From positions 434,001 to 498,000 of the forward strand of contig VTFK01000164.1 of the NCBI GenBank assembly GCA_009617715.1: 64,000 bases of DNA. The letters run 5' to 3'. Each line of letters opens with the position of its first letter. Position 1 is the stretch's first letter. The notes under the pieces were generated by a model, which searched no databases, was not told the DNA's origin, and saw only the letters and a list, made by a program, of their open reading frames with translations. The DNA is from Plectrocnemia conspersa (Eukaryota > Arthropoda > Insecta > Trichoptera > Polycentropodidae). This document shows, piece by piece, positions 1 through 11,974 of the stretch. A program made the translations under genes and the position numbers.

Positions 1-398
1 ATATCTGCATACATACATACATATATGGTTTAATTTTACAATAGCATTAAAATGCTTTAAATCAAGGTTGTATGTACCATAGTGAAGGCGATAGCTTAAC
101 GTTTAATTAAAGTTACCTCTTATTACAACACACTATTTTAATATAGGTGTTATTTGTCGAATTAGACTTGGAAAGTCGTTGATATATTGAGACGGTATGT
201 TCGATAACGTGTGCATGAGATAAGGCAGCGATCCTGAAACAATGGTTCACGTATTTTATTCAAATGTAATTGATATTTTAAGTTATGTCAGTACTCTCAT
301 CAAATTTTTACTGAGATTATATATTTCACTGGGTTTTTAGCTATTTCAATAGTTAATTTATTAAATATTTTATTCCTTGTTCTCGTTGAGTCCAAAAG
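1..398. other. AT-rich intergenic DNA with a short CATA microsatellite
   Basis: No gene is visible. Positions 8-25 are a short CATA/TACA microsatellite, similar to the one at 30,962-30,985. The rest is ordinary AT-rich sequence leading up to the left arm of the inverted-repeat element that starts at 399. Confidence 0.6.
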
Positions 399-879
399 TT
401 ATCGTCTGCAATTCACTGCCAGCAATTAATCGTTAGCAGTTTACCACCGCGACAATTGATCGCAGAAACATTTTATATTATATTATATTATTATATTTTG
501 GTAAAAAAATTTCGCTACGCGGATTTCATTGGGTTAGGTTTGGGTTTGAACAGAAAATGGACGTTTCGAACCTATTACCGTAAAGTTATATTTTCAATAG
601 TATTATAATAATTTTATTAACTAGGCCAGTTGAAATGTGTGAAGCAATTCATTTATAATTCAATTGCGCAATATCAGTGAAATTGCATTTTTCACTACGC
701 GGATGATAAAAATAACACCTTTAGAAAAACCGTATTTTAAATTATAAATGACCAGATATAAATTATATTTATTGTCTGGTGATAGTGATCATTTGTAGGC
801 TATAAATTATTTATGCGATCAACTAATGCGGCGGTAAACTGCTAGCGATTAATTGCTGGTGTTAAATTACGGACGATAA
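399..879. mobile_element. MITE-like element with long terminal inverted repeats
   Basis: The arm at 399-464 and the arm at 814-879 are near-perfect inverted copies, about 66 bases each. Both start with TTATCGTC and contain CAGCAATTAATCG, AGCAGTTTACC and GATCGCA. The interior holds no reading frame of note. It does contain a copy of the R2 leader (GGTTTGGGTTTGAACAG, near 534-552) and two short direct repeats of CTACGCGGAT flanking that leader. The coordinates mark the arms; I see no convincing target-site duplication, so the superfamily is open. A third, single arm of the same family lies near 15,566-15,630. Confidence 0.75.
530..705 (+). repeat. R2 repeat, leader block, nested in the 399-879 MITE
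   Basis: The phrase TTAGGTTTGGGTTTGAACAG followed by a 'rAAATrGACGTTT' stretch matches the leader of the R2 copies near 22,518 and 50,097. Downstream comes the weaker 'ATATTTTCAATAGTATTATAATAA' zone and then 'ACTAGGCCAGT', which recurs near 49,827. This implies insertion of R2 sequence into the MITE, or capture of it by the MITE. Confidence 0.5.
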
Positions 880-2268
880 ATTTCCGATCCGCCGTTCTTG
901 TTTCATTCTTTCAAAAATATTAAATGCTTTAGGATTTATTTAAGTTATATAAATATTTTGAGAATCGCTCGTTATAGTAGACCCTAAACGAAAATGAAAT
1001 TAGTACCTAGCATTGCCCTCAGTAACTTCAGGTTCACCTTGGATAGGTGTATCAAAAAAATTTCCCTTTTTACTTTCGTTGTCTAATCGGAATTCTCATC
1101 TTCCACCATTATTGTTTCTCAATACGTCTGGACAATAACCTCTCGGCCTTCGGTACCGATCGGTCACTTCAGTAAAAAGCGAACATTTATTTTTAAATTA
1201 TTCGGTAGAGGTAAAAAATAACTATTGCACAAATACAGTATCTAAAATAGAAATAGCAAACACGAATGCCAGCCTCTGTAGGTAAATATAATTATGTATA
1301 TGAAGAATATGTGAACATAATTTACCTTAACTTTGCCACCTTTGAACTGTAGAAATTACCGCTATTAAGTTGCTAGTTTTTTTAGCCCTTCTGTTTTGGT
1401 AGTACGAGTATGTAAACGACTAGTTATATTATAAAATGATATATGTATTTATAAAATATTTATTTAATTAGGTTAAATCTGAGTTTTAAGCTGTTTTGCT
1501 TTTTATCATCCATGAAACAGCAAAAAAATTTCACTAAATTTCAATAATTTTTAAGTTTAGTTAGTTCAGAATTTAACACTATTTTACAAAAAAGAGATAA
1601 TTTAATTATTATGTATAATTAAATTTAAAAAATATTGAATTTCACTCTTTTTAACAAAAAAATACACATGAAGAATTGTAAATTATTGCCAAAATAGCAA
1701 GCAATTTTACATATTTATGAAAGAAAAATAATAACAATTAACTGTTTTCTTTTTTTTTTTCACTTTTAAAAAAATTGATTTACTTATGGACAAGTTGAGT
1801 GTCATTTAAATTGAAAATAATAGAGTGAAATTTTCTCTAAAAATTTCAACCCTATTCTGATTTTTAAATTTACAAGAAACTCATACGTTATATATGAGAA
1901 CCTAATTCTTATGCAAGATTACATAAAATCATTATTGATTTCTTACCTTTTTCCAATAAATATATTCTGATTGTAAATTGTAGATGGGATAGTAAACAAT
2001 TTTGCATATTTATGCTACAAAATTGAGGCAATTAAATTTTTGTATCAAATTTATTTTCCTAATAAAAAAAGTTAAGTGGCATTTGAAATAATGATAAAGT
2101 GAATTTCAAAAATTTCATGACTAATTATCTTGTGATTTGAGTGTGAAGACGCTCTGTAGAGATTCATATAGGAGAGGAACAGCAAGAATAATAAACTAGT
2201 ATTATAAAGCACATATTACTTACTTCGATCACAGATGATTATAAAAGTGCACTGTATCATTATGCAAT
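880..2268. other. AT-rich intergenic DNA, nothing recognised
   Basis: No reading frame above 60 codons and no recognisable repeat on either strand. There is a slightly GC-richer patch near 1,000-1,200, without clear splice or promoter signals. Confidence 0.5.
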
Positions 2269-2614
2269 ATTTCCACCGCTCGCCGCTTTCGGTGTAGATT
2301 GCAGGTCAATGAAAACTGCACCTGCTCTACTTCTAATGCTTATAATGAATATGCTAATACTTCCAACAAGTGCGTCACAAGTGTTCGTTCGGATAACTCT
2401 AGTGATATTGGCCAGTAGTTTTGAGCGTTCATCGAATTCTTTTGTGGAAGCTCATCAGAAGTGTGCCATGCGCCGATTGTTCTCGGAGCGAAGGTTGGCC
2501 GCGACTGCTTTCGGATGCAAATCGCTGTTTGGCGATTCAATATACATCGCCGGTCATCGTCAGCTCTTTTGTCATCTCGGGCACTTGTTGAACGGCAAAA
2601 GAAAGTCAAGGTGA
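2269..2614 (+). CDS. Possible small secreted-type ORF in a GC-rich island (weak)
   Basis: The frame 2,309-2,614 encodes 101 residues. Residues 1-23 look like a signal peptide: MKTA, then a run rich in Leu, Met and Ile ending in TSASQ. The body contains two Cys-Ala/Cys-Lys pairs and a basic tail (GKRKSR), with no family I recognise. An acceptor-like GATTGCAG precedes the start by a few bases and an AAG|GTGAAT donor-like site lies at the 3' end, so it could also be read as an exon. Overlapping frames of similar length exist on both strands, as expected when a GC-rich island has few stops. This may equally be a conserved regulatory island. A TGCAAAT octamer-like site lies at about 2,516. Confidence 0.2.
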
Positions 2615-3364
2615 ATGAGGAGATGAAGAGAAAGATGTTATCTTTTTTTTAAATCCTTGATGAACATGGTTAGCATGCAATTTTTTTGTGAACATTGACC
2701 TCAAGATCAACTGTTTCATTGCGTATAGGATTAATTAGGAAGATAAGATTTATTCAAAGATAGAGACAATCGTAGGCAGATGCAATATAAAAAACATACA
2801 TGTATTAGAGTCAAATAAAAAATATCCTTTCCAATTGCGCAAAAAACGTAACAAATATAAGTGTTACATGTAAATTTAACCTACCGGAAAGGAATCCATT
2901 TTTTACCTAAAATTGCGTTGGTATACTTGATAAATATACGATTGTTTCTTCATTGATAATAAAGTTTCTAAGCTTATTGTAAGAAATATCTCATAATAGC
3001 TAATGAATCAACACGAATGGTCGTTAAGATTTAAAACAGATGAGATAATATGAGTTATAAATACGATTTACATTTTTTTCGAGAGCAATAAATATATTTT
3101 TGGGTTTCACTTCCAAACTGTGATTTAATTTCGCAATGATTTTAAGTTTTGCCATTCTTTACAAATGTGGTTTTAGTATTGTGTGGTTAACTCATTTTCT
3201 CCTAATTCATTATTAAATTTAGTTGCATAATATATTATATTCTTAGATATTTGCAGGGCAGCCTGCACAGGCGGTCGCTGTGGAATCAGTTCCATGTGCT
3301 AAAAATTAAAATAAGGGCGTAACATTTCCTTAAAAAAATTTCAAACAATGTTGCTAAACGTTTG
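2615..3364. other. AT-rich intergenic DNA
   Basis: No gene seen. A small GC-rich hairpin-prone patch (GCAGCCTGCACAGGCGG) lies at about 3,259-3,277. Confidence 0.45.
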
Positions 3365-3456
3365 TTACCGAGCGTACCCACTACGACGGCGCCAACACGA
3401 TTTTATTGCTTTTGACGTGAATTTTTGACTTCTCAGAAGTGATAATTGTTTTTGTT
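3365..3456 (+). mobile_element. Foldback element, half copy
   Basis: This is one arm of the foldback family best seen at 22,055-22,215. The shared strings are CGATTTTATTGCTTTTGACG, TGAATTTTTG and CTTCTCAGAAGTGATAATTG. The loop-proximal 'CGACGGCGCCAACACG' is present but the opposite arm is missing or unrecognisable. Confidence 0.65.
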
Positions 3457-3699
3457 TGTGTCATACATTGGCCGCCACATAATTACTAATTAGGTTTTAC
3501 TTCTACATATTATCACCTTTATATGTGTCAATATTTTTTATTTAGTTTTATTTGCATAAAATTTTTTTTTTCTATTTTCTATAATATTTCACACATTTAC
3601 TGGTTTAATGTTTTAAAGTCGCCAATTATCTGCAAAAGGTGACGACACCGTAAGAATAATAACAAACTATAATCTCAAGAGCTGTTAATCTCTAATCTA

Positions 3700-3990
3700 A
3701 ATTTCACATTTTGTCCCACAACGATGAGGTTGCCAAGATGCACAACAATGGAAATTCCACCTTCAGGCGTGGTTCTTTGGTTCGGTCGCCTTGTTGGCCG
3801 GGACAACCTTGCACCTTGAGAGACAGTGGTCTAATTATTATGCGCATAAATGTTTGGAAATGTCCGAAATTCGTCCTCATCTCACGCTCGTGACTTTGTG
3901 ACACACTTCGCGTAGCGTGTGTGAAAATAATTAAATCATCATTTCTGGCGGATTTTGGACTATCAAGATGTGTGCGCGAGTCCAAATCGG
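3700..3990. promoter_or_regulatory. GC-rich non-coding island
   Basis: A 290-base patch much richer in GC than its surroundings. Open frames of 60-93 codons exist on both strands here, but none resembles a known protein and they overlap one another. An inverted repeat (CACACTTCGCGTAGCGTGTGTG) lies near 3,901-3,922. It could be an enhancer or an unannotated exon; the sequence alone cannot decide. Confidence 0.3.
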
Positions 3991-4457
3991 TATGACCGAG
4001 TTTCTGAGACCGTTATGAAAATTTTACTTTTACCGCAAAAAATAGTAATAAGTAAAAAATATCGCACGGCGGCAATTAATTTCCGCGTTGTCTTTTTTTA
4101 TTATGTGATTTTAATTTACATTACTTTAAATAAATTATCCCTGACTCTACTTTAACAATATATGATATTACTACTTTGCACTAAATCTGCAAAAATAAGT
4201 ATGACAGCGTTCTCGCTTATATTATATACAACAGATGAAATAGGAGTACAATTTTTTTTTTTGGATCTTTGACTAATGCATATTCTTTGTAGCAAAACGT
4301 ACATTTTCATTTTCATATTATATACATCTTTTTAGACTCTCTGCCACATTGAAAAATATGAATTTTGTTCGGGTTTATGTAACAATGATTGCTTTACCTG
4401 CTCGCTCGGTGGCGATATTCGGTTGTATTTTAAATGCACATTTTTGTAATTTTACTA

Positions 4458-4545
4458 TTAACACTTTACCTACCGCTCACGGCAATTGGCGTCCTGAGTG
4501 TGCCGCAAGTTAAACACCGCTGACGCCAATTGGCGTGCTGTGTAT
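4458..4545 (+). mobile_element. Possible piggyBac-like terminus (TTAACACTTTACC...)
   Basis: TTAA at 4,458-4,461 is followed by CACTTTACCTACCGCTC, which resembles the CCCTTT-type ends of the TTAA element at 18,264. Two copies of a GCAATTGGCGT / GCCAATTGGCGT motif then follow, about 44 bases apart. The 18,264 element has the same architecture: a short palindromic motif repeated twice just inside the end. I could not find a matching right end, so it may be a solo end or a chance likeness. Confidence 0.3.
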
Positions 4546-6355
4546 GTGATCGTTTCCATGTCAAATTAAAAATATATGTTTAGTGTTTTATTTGATTTTT
4601 TTTAAGAGATGACTAAATAAATGTATGAATTTACATTTTATTTTGAATTTTTTTTTTTTAAATGATATGAAGACAAATGCGAAGGTTTTATAAATATATT
4701 TTGTATTTCTTCCGGTATCTTCTTCATCCAGCAGTATGACTACCAGACAAACTTATGTATCTTTTGATGTGGTCCGAATATTTTAATGATTTTTTCTAGA
4801 CATGTTATAAATGTATTAATGCATCAATTCAAGTAATTAATAAGTGTTTCTCAACTTCTGTTTGGATATGTTTCATTCGATTCACATTTGTAAGTCGTAA
4901 TATTGTTATAAAAGTCTTAATATAATATGACAGGCGCAAGACTGGTGCGTTACAATTGGATAGCAATAAGCATTTACGAGTCTTGAATCATTAATATGTA
5001 TTTTATACATGTACTATCTAATTTAGCTTTCAAATATTAAATGTCACTAAGCTACAACCGATTTTTATTATTATCTAGATGTTTTTCCCATGCATGTAAT
5101 ATATTATCACTTCAGTCAATAATTGTAAATTTCACAGTAATGACCAAATAATGTTAAAATAAAGGTTATTTTGTATCAGTTTATCTAATTATACACTATG
5201 ACTTTTATTTTTTAATATTATTTGTTATTTTAGATATCTATCGATTTGTAATTATATAAAAATCAATACTTTATTGATTCATTCATGTGCTTTAGAAACG
5301 CTTCGTCGATGTGTTTTATAAATAATAACTAATAATAAATTTTATTTTATGATTTAGGTTGTACGCCCCTGGAAACTATTATAATAGTGAACAATTTTCC
5401 TGTCTCGACTAATAGTCGTATACGACTCACTTATAAGCTAAGACATTATTGCTCAATTACGATATGGTACCTATGGATTATATTCGCAATTGTCTCATGT
5501 GTCTGAATTCATATGTGAAACTATTATTTTAGCAGAATTCAGTTATATAAATAAATGAAAATATTAATATTTTTATGATTGTCATTGATGCAGTTAATTG
5601 AAGACTTTTTCAGTTAAATTAATAGTAAACTTGTTTTAAAAATATTTCAGTTAACTTTGTTAGCCAGCCTGATCATCTTGTTTGAAAGTGCGGTTATTCA
5701 AAACATTAAAAAGTCTTAAATTTGTGAAAACAATCCTGACTAAAAATATATAAATAAAAAAAAAGAATTTAGTCCAAAATATAAAATATATTACGCATCT
5801 TATTCTAAAATAGCTAATCATATAAAATGATAATTATACACGAGAAAAATAAACATTGTTGTTAAATTTAATGGCCATCTTGTAAGCTAAGCTTTCACGT
5901 GAAGATGGATTAGAGGCGGAACTAAATAATAATGCGATTGGTTCTAAATTATCATTCTCTCCCATTCGTTAAAGATTTTTTGAGGATGTAACACTTGGTC
6001 ACATTAGGAATCACTTGACGTTCAATAATCATTCTCGAACGCATTCACCAATTCAACCTTTTTTCGCATTCGACACCGCCACCCGATACTGACACTTGCT
6101 ATTTTCTTACGATGGTACGAACGACAATAAAAGATGAGCTCAAATGAAAACGACTTCATCTGTAACAGGACACTAGAGTGCCCATTACTGACGTCATAGT
6201 TCCCATGGAAAAACTGTACAGTCATTACGTTTCTTTTTTTTAAACCTACGAATCCTTCGATGTGCCATTGATATTTTATTTTAGAACAATATTGTTTATA
6301 ATTAATATTTTTCAATTACACAAGCATTTAAACAATTTATATGATTATCCTTATA
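4546..6355. other. AT-rich intergenic DNA, nothing recognised
   Basis: No gene, no clear repeat. A minus-strand frame of 97 codons (6,022-6,315) has no recognisable motif and I treat it as chance. Confidence 0.5.
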
Positions 6356-6550
6356 CAGCTTTCGTGCGAATATACATCTGGGTCATGACGGCCTTCCGAG
6401 TTCGTTCGTTCTCATCGGGCGCGTGTGTTTGCCTTAATATATAAAATCTAAATTAAACACGACCATTAGAGCCTTAATTGTTGATAATTATTTGCATGAT
6501 ATTGGCGAAACAAAGGAGTCGGCGTTCGGTCTTCCGGTCGTACCTCCGCG
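6356..6550 (+). promoter_or_regulatory. Candidate core promoter and first non-coding exon
   Basis: In a GC- and CpG-rich island there is a TATA box (TATATAAAA, 6,438-6,446). An initiator-like CCATTAG follows at 6,463-6,469, at about the expected 25-30 base spacing. About 85 bases further on is a strong splice donor, CCGCG|GTAAGATT, with the intron starting at 6,551. This layout fits a short untranslated first exon at about 6,465-6,550. The next exon is unknown. The acceptor at 43,234 or 59,643 would be a compatible plus-strand partner, but this is inference. Confidence 0.35.
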
Positions 6551-7532
6551 GTAAGATTATAATATAATATAAGTTAATATTTTAATTAAATAATCGACGG
6601 ATGCTTTGAGCCCACTCCTCAGCGTCTGGACCCGGACTGATTTATAGGTGCTATCGGCCTACTCGCTATCAACGAGAGTAATAAAGTTGTGCTGAAAATT
6701 TAAGAAGCTAAATACACATTTGACAAATTGTTATTTGATCTTTAAATGAATTTGGAATTTAATTTAATATAGATTTTTATTAATTAAAAGCTAAATTAAA
6801 TTTTAAAATATTATTATATAATTCTAACAAAATAATATATACATATAAAACAGATATTTTAAAGTTAATTTTGTTCAAATGTTAATGCATTCTATCCATT
6901 AGTGATATAATGTAATGCTATTGTATATTATTAAATACTTATTATTTTTTTAATAATTTTTAAATTAGTTTATAGGTTGAAAGCAGCATACCAAATGTAT
7001 GTATGTAATATGATATCAAGGTTTTTAATTAATTTATAATGTATTTGGTTTACTTTTTTATTTATTGCATAAAATATTTCTTAAGTTATTAATCTCAGTT
7101 AACATACAAAGTCTACTTGTTTTAATAATTAACTGAATATTGACTGAATAATGTATCAATTATAAAATTATTTAGTCCCACTAAAATTTGACAAGATCAA
7201 TGCGTAACGCACGAAGTTAATAGTAGGATATATTCTTAGAATGTTATCTTTCCGCAATGCATTTGCAACAGATACTTAAATTCTTAATAATTTATAGCGG
7301 ATACTTTGACTTAGTTTGAAAAAAGATTTTTTCACGGTGGTGTTCCATTTCAACAAAAAAGTCCCTTTATCGTTTTAGAAGTTTAGAACCTTCTTTGTAT
7401 ATCACATGACGACTGGCTTGATCATAATATTTACATTCTCAAACTATAAGCTTTTTGAAATTTTTTAGACCTATCGATTTAATCCCTCTATTTAGTGGTC
7501 CATTTGTTAAAAAGAAGAGCTGCGCAGTGATA
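6551..7532. other. AT-rich intergenic DNA
   Basis: The GC-richer island extends to about 6,680, then plain AT-rich DNA without recognisable features. Confidence 0.45.
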
Positions 7533-7814
7533 TTTTTTCGCAAATGTGTGAAAATATGTTTTTTTTTTTGTTTAAATTCGAAATAATTTATTTATATTAA
7601 CCCTTTGAAGGCGTTAATCAAAAATATTTTATTGTTTTTTTTTTTTTGAATTTTACCTTGATACTGTGTTTAAATGTTCTGATTTAGTAAATCCATTTCA
7701 TTTAAAAAATGATATGCGCATGATATTTTTTTTTCACAAAAAAAAGTTTTTTCGCAAATGTGTGAAAATATGTTTTTTTTTTTGTTTAAATTCGTAATAA
7801 TTTATTTATATTAA
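7533..7814. repeat. 68-bp near-identical direct repeat, 214 bp apart
   Basis: Positions 7,533-7,600 and 7,747-7,814 are the same 68 bases with a single mismatch. They contain TTTTTTCGCAAATGTGTGAA, an 11-T run and TTTATTTATATTAA. Both copies end in TTAA, and the first is followed directly by CCCTTTGAAGGCG, which resembles the start of a piggyBac-like end. It is either a recent local duplication of 214 bp or a footprint of a TTAA element. Confidence 0.75.
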
Positions 7815-10740
7815 ATGTTCATATTTAGGGCTTAATGCATACATTTTTTTGCTAGCTTAGATTATATGAATAGCTATAATTAGTAATTATTAAAAATAAT
7901 ATAGGACAATAATCTAACTTAATATTAAAGCAATATGATAAATATGAAAAAAATAATGAATAGTTACAGTTTTAATTTAGTACTTGGTAGACTGAAATTT
8001 GCAATTTGCGTAAACATAACGAGAGTTTGTTTAAGATCTATCTGACTAGAATAGTAGTTAAAAATTACTAATAATTATTGAGAGCTCATATTTATCATTG
8101 ACATAATTGAAGTATATTTCTCACACAAAATGAACCGATTTTGTAATGGATAAAAACATATTGGTAAATCGCTTATACGTGAATTAGATTATTATGACAT
8201 TATATTTTCTATACACATCTAGAATTTAAAAGTAGCCCATACACGCACATTTTTAACCAGCGACTCTAAACTTTCGCTTTATGTTTTTTTTTTTATATAA
8301 AACAATGTAAGATAATAATATTTAAATTGTAATGTCACACTTACACAAATTAAATCAGCATAAATTCAATTAAAACGTATTCTTAAACGATAGGATATGG
8401 AAATTATATTTTTTATCGGTCGTACGAATTGGGTTATTTGCTCGAGTTATCGTTTTGTGGTTACATCATGAGAAGAACATTCTCATCTACATATTTAATT
8501 AGCCCATACAGACCATGAAATACGGACAAGGAAGTCTTCGGTCCGAATCCTCAACACTCGACTTAATTTCACATGCATGAGAGATTTCTTATAAAAAATC
8601 GAGCACAAGAGCTGCATGCACCTTTGTTTATTATGTAAAAATATAAACAACATATTATAAACTTAGACGATATTTTATCTAGAAGCACATACGAGCGTGA
8701 AGCTCCATTATTATCATATAACGTCCCGCGAAGGAGATGGGTTCCGCACGAAGCGCCCAAAATCGACAAAATACGGAAATACCTATTTTTTCTGAACATG
8801 CAAATTATTAATATCGTTTATTGTTTAATTTTGCTATTTCCTAAAGAGCAAAAAGAACATAGTCTAATAATGAAAAATTTCATGCATATTTAAATTTCCT
8901 CATAATATATTTTTTAGTTGATAAATATACTATAAAACTTTTTTTATAGATTCAGGATATTTTATTTTGATTTTTACTATCTTTTTTTGTCGTTCTGATT
9001 TAAACTATGGCAGTTATTGTTTTCTCAAAAAAAGTATATAGACATATTTTGACTGGTTTTGAGATTTCCTGGTGATCTTGAACTGCATTTTCATTAACGT
9101 GTCGTGAAATGTAGTATTTTTTATCGTAATGTACATAAAGCAATAATTTTATGGATATACAAAAATATAAAAAAATTAAAAAATAAAATAAAATGTTGTT
9201 TAAAGAGCTTATGATATTATAATTACCGTCGTTCGACGACGATGAGTGTGCGGTATGTATGATTATTTGAGTATCAACAGAAGCGCAGGAGGTATAGAAA
9301 TTAGTATATGAACGATGTTTTCGTATTAAAATAGAATATATGGCTTTATACAATAACTCATTATTAAAACAATCGACTTTAATAATCATTTATTATCATA
9401 TTTGTTTTGTATTACCATTAAATGTCATATTTTAGTATTTTAAATGCCCCTCCTCCATAAATGACGTACCTGTCTCTGTCTCTCTCTTCCCTAAAAATAC
9501 GACAGAAAAGCGTGCAGCGTAAAATTATTAACGCAACGAAAACTGCCAGTTCAATTTTATTAACATACTTATACTAACATACAATGTTTTATTAATTTCA
9601 ATAAAAGTTATATAGTAAGAAAAATAAATAATTCTCAAATAAAATAATATTATAATTTCATATAATATATGCGTTAGTATAAAATACAACAATATTTTAG
9701 AGCTCTTTATACAAACTTTTATGATCTTTTTAATTATATTAAAAAAAAGTATTGAAAATAATTCTATGGGTAAATATGTAAGAAAATTATGTTTTTAATT
9801 TCGACACAAAAACGAGATTTGAACAAATTTAAAAATGTGGAAATCAGATAAAATTTAATAGTTAACATAAACAGCGTTTAACCATATATCAATTTGACCG
9901 GAACAAACTGAATATTGAAGGTCTCAGTTATGATGTGTCAATAGGTCAAAACGATAAGTAAAAGTCATAAAAATGATATAAAAAAACTTTACGTATTGCA
10001 AAAGAATAACTATCGCTAAGAGATTTGACACGCTGTGTATGTATTAAATAAAACAATAACAAGTTGACACATCGTAAACACGACTTTAACTGTTCGATTG
10101 TTAAAACCGCATATATGTACATCAATGAATATCGATAGGTGGCAGTAATTTGATTATGCACGGTTAACCAATTTGTGTTTATTTTATATAATGAACGGTT
10201 AACTCTAACCGTCAGGAAGTAAAAAATATATATTGTATATAAAGTAGTGGTCTGAAGCAAGTTATAATTATTACGAATAAATGATACCGAATTGCGTTAT
10301 TGTTTTATTAGTGTCGAAACCCAGCTGAAGTTATAGCGTTTTTCGTGTTTCGGTTATATAATACGACATAAGAGTTACTTCTTGTAAATTACGTGTGGAA
10401 AAATAATATCGTGTTACAAAATTTTGTGGCGTCAATCGTTTATAACAGTAACGTATTTTTGTGAATTTATATTGCTTAATAAATTAATACATAAAATAAT
10501 TACATTTTTAGAAAATATGAACATATATTAATTATAAATTAAATTAAACAATAATAAAATATCGTCCTTAATTATTTTTTTTTATGTATAATACTTAATT
10601 TCAAAGTTATATATTTATACCTATATTAATTTATTTATTGTAAATTTTCTGTTGAAACACGAGAGGCATTAACCCAATGTATTACAACGGGTAAACATAA
10701 TGAACAAATAATAAGTCCTATATATCAATAGGTGTCACAA
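7815..10740. other. AT-rich intergenic DNA, no gene recognised
   Basis: Minus-strand frames of 76, 129 and 104 codons occur (8,569-8,799; 9,000-9,389; 9,946-10,260). Their translations are rich in Tyr, Ile, Phe and Asn, as expected from AT-rich random sequence, and show no domain. No splice-flanked exon was found. Confidence 0.5.
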
Positions 10741-10744
10741 TTAC

Positions 10745-10950
10745 GATATTCATCCGTGAGCTTAGGGAAATCTAGAAAAATCTTAACTGTGATGATCGAT
10801 CGGAATTATAATTTTATAATAATCACTTATTTCAATCTCCTAAATACAATATAAATTTTGAAACATACAATATTATATCCATATGGGATTCGAACTTGGG
10901 TCTTTCAGGTATTAGTTACCGACTTGTACCACTTGTCTATAGTACTGGTT
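10745..10950 (-). repeat. tRNA-derived SINE copy (minus strand)
   Basis: Read on the minus strand there is an A-box-like TAGACAAGTGG (10,929-10,939). About 35 bases on is a B box, GTTCGAATCCC (10,885-10,895), the spacing of a Pol III type 2 promoter. The downstream body (TTTCAAAA, GGAGAT, TTATAAT, GATCGAT) aligns in order with the body of the copy at 33,373. The tRNA acceptor stem does not pair, so it is a SINE or tRNA pseudogene rather than a working tRNA. Confidence 0.6.
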
Positions 10951-11974
10951 AAATATATAATATAAAATACAATAATATATTTTGCTAATCCATCCTAATT
11001 TTTTATTTAAAAAAATGGACATTTCAATGTTGAAAAAACCAGTTTCATTTCAGATTTATAGACATAATTAACGTACAATAGTAATAAACATACTTCTAAA
11101 ACAATAAAACTGGTTTTATTTTTTATTTTAAATATTTTTTCTATTATCACATTTGAGATTTAATGGTATTCGAAGTAATGGAACAGAGCAAAGCGAAGCA
11201 CAGTTTGTGTTTTTTTTGCACGTGTTTTTCATACTTATTTTTTAAGTTCTGCAATTCAATAATACATAGAATAGCTTTATTCAGGATCTCTTGGTGATAA
11301 TCAATAAACTGTATTATTTTTTCTGATAGTATTTCTATCAAAATCTATCTAAAATGAGACCTTAAAGCGAAAAAACTAGCAAAGCTAACGGAACTTAAGT
11401 AATTTTATCGGTACTTATTCGTTAGCACGGCACCACGTTCAAAAACCACTAGTTGTTACACCACGTTGCGTTTCCCGTGCTGTTTAAACCCAAACCCTAA
11501 ACAAATTAATCATTATACCATCATATTCGTTTATGTTAGGTTTTGGTTTGAGCAGCAAATAGACTATAAAATATTTTCATATTCATATCTCATTACATAT
11601 AATAAATTCATAAACGCGCGAACGCTGATTGGCTAATGTGTGCATGCGTTGAGAGCACGCTATTCACGGGAAACAGTGTGGGGAGTAACAACTGGTGGTT
11701 TTTGAGTACCATTTTATTTTTGTAGTAAAAATGCAAAATAATTTATTTTGCTATAGCAAACTTTCAGTTAATTTATATATTATATTTCTTTCGGTTATAC
11801 ATATAAAACCAGTGTTTCTCAAATATTTTATATTAGACATACAATGTATGTATTGCTGATTGCGTCAATATAATAAGTGAGGTTAGATTAAGTTCAAACT
11901 GATTTTTATTTCAAAATGATATCAGTTTCGAAATAGCAATCGGTCAGAATATACGAATAAAATTTGATCTCCCA
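10951..11974. other. Intergenic DNA with an R2 leader fragment
   Basis: A degraded R2 leader (GTTAGGTTTTGGTTTGAGCA, then GCAAATAGAC) occurs at about 11,536-11,563. Nothing else is recognised. The minus-strand frame 11,147-11,341 is AT-driven. Confidence 0.4.

Noticed and set aside
9000..9389. 129-codon minus-strand ORF, the longest open frame in the window
   Set aside because: The translation is Ile/Tyr/Phe/Asn-rich with no domain, no splice or promoter context and no GC shift; it fits chance in AT-rich DNA.
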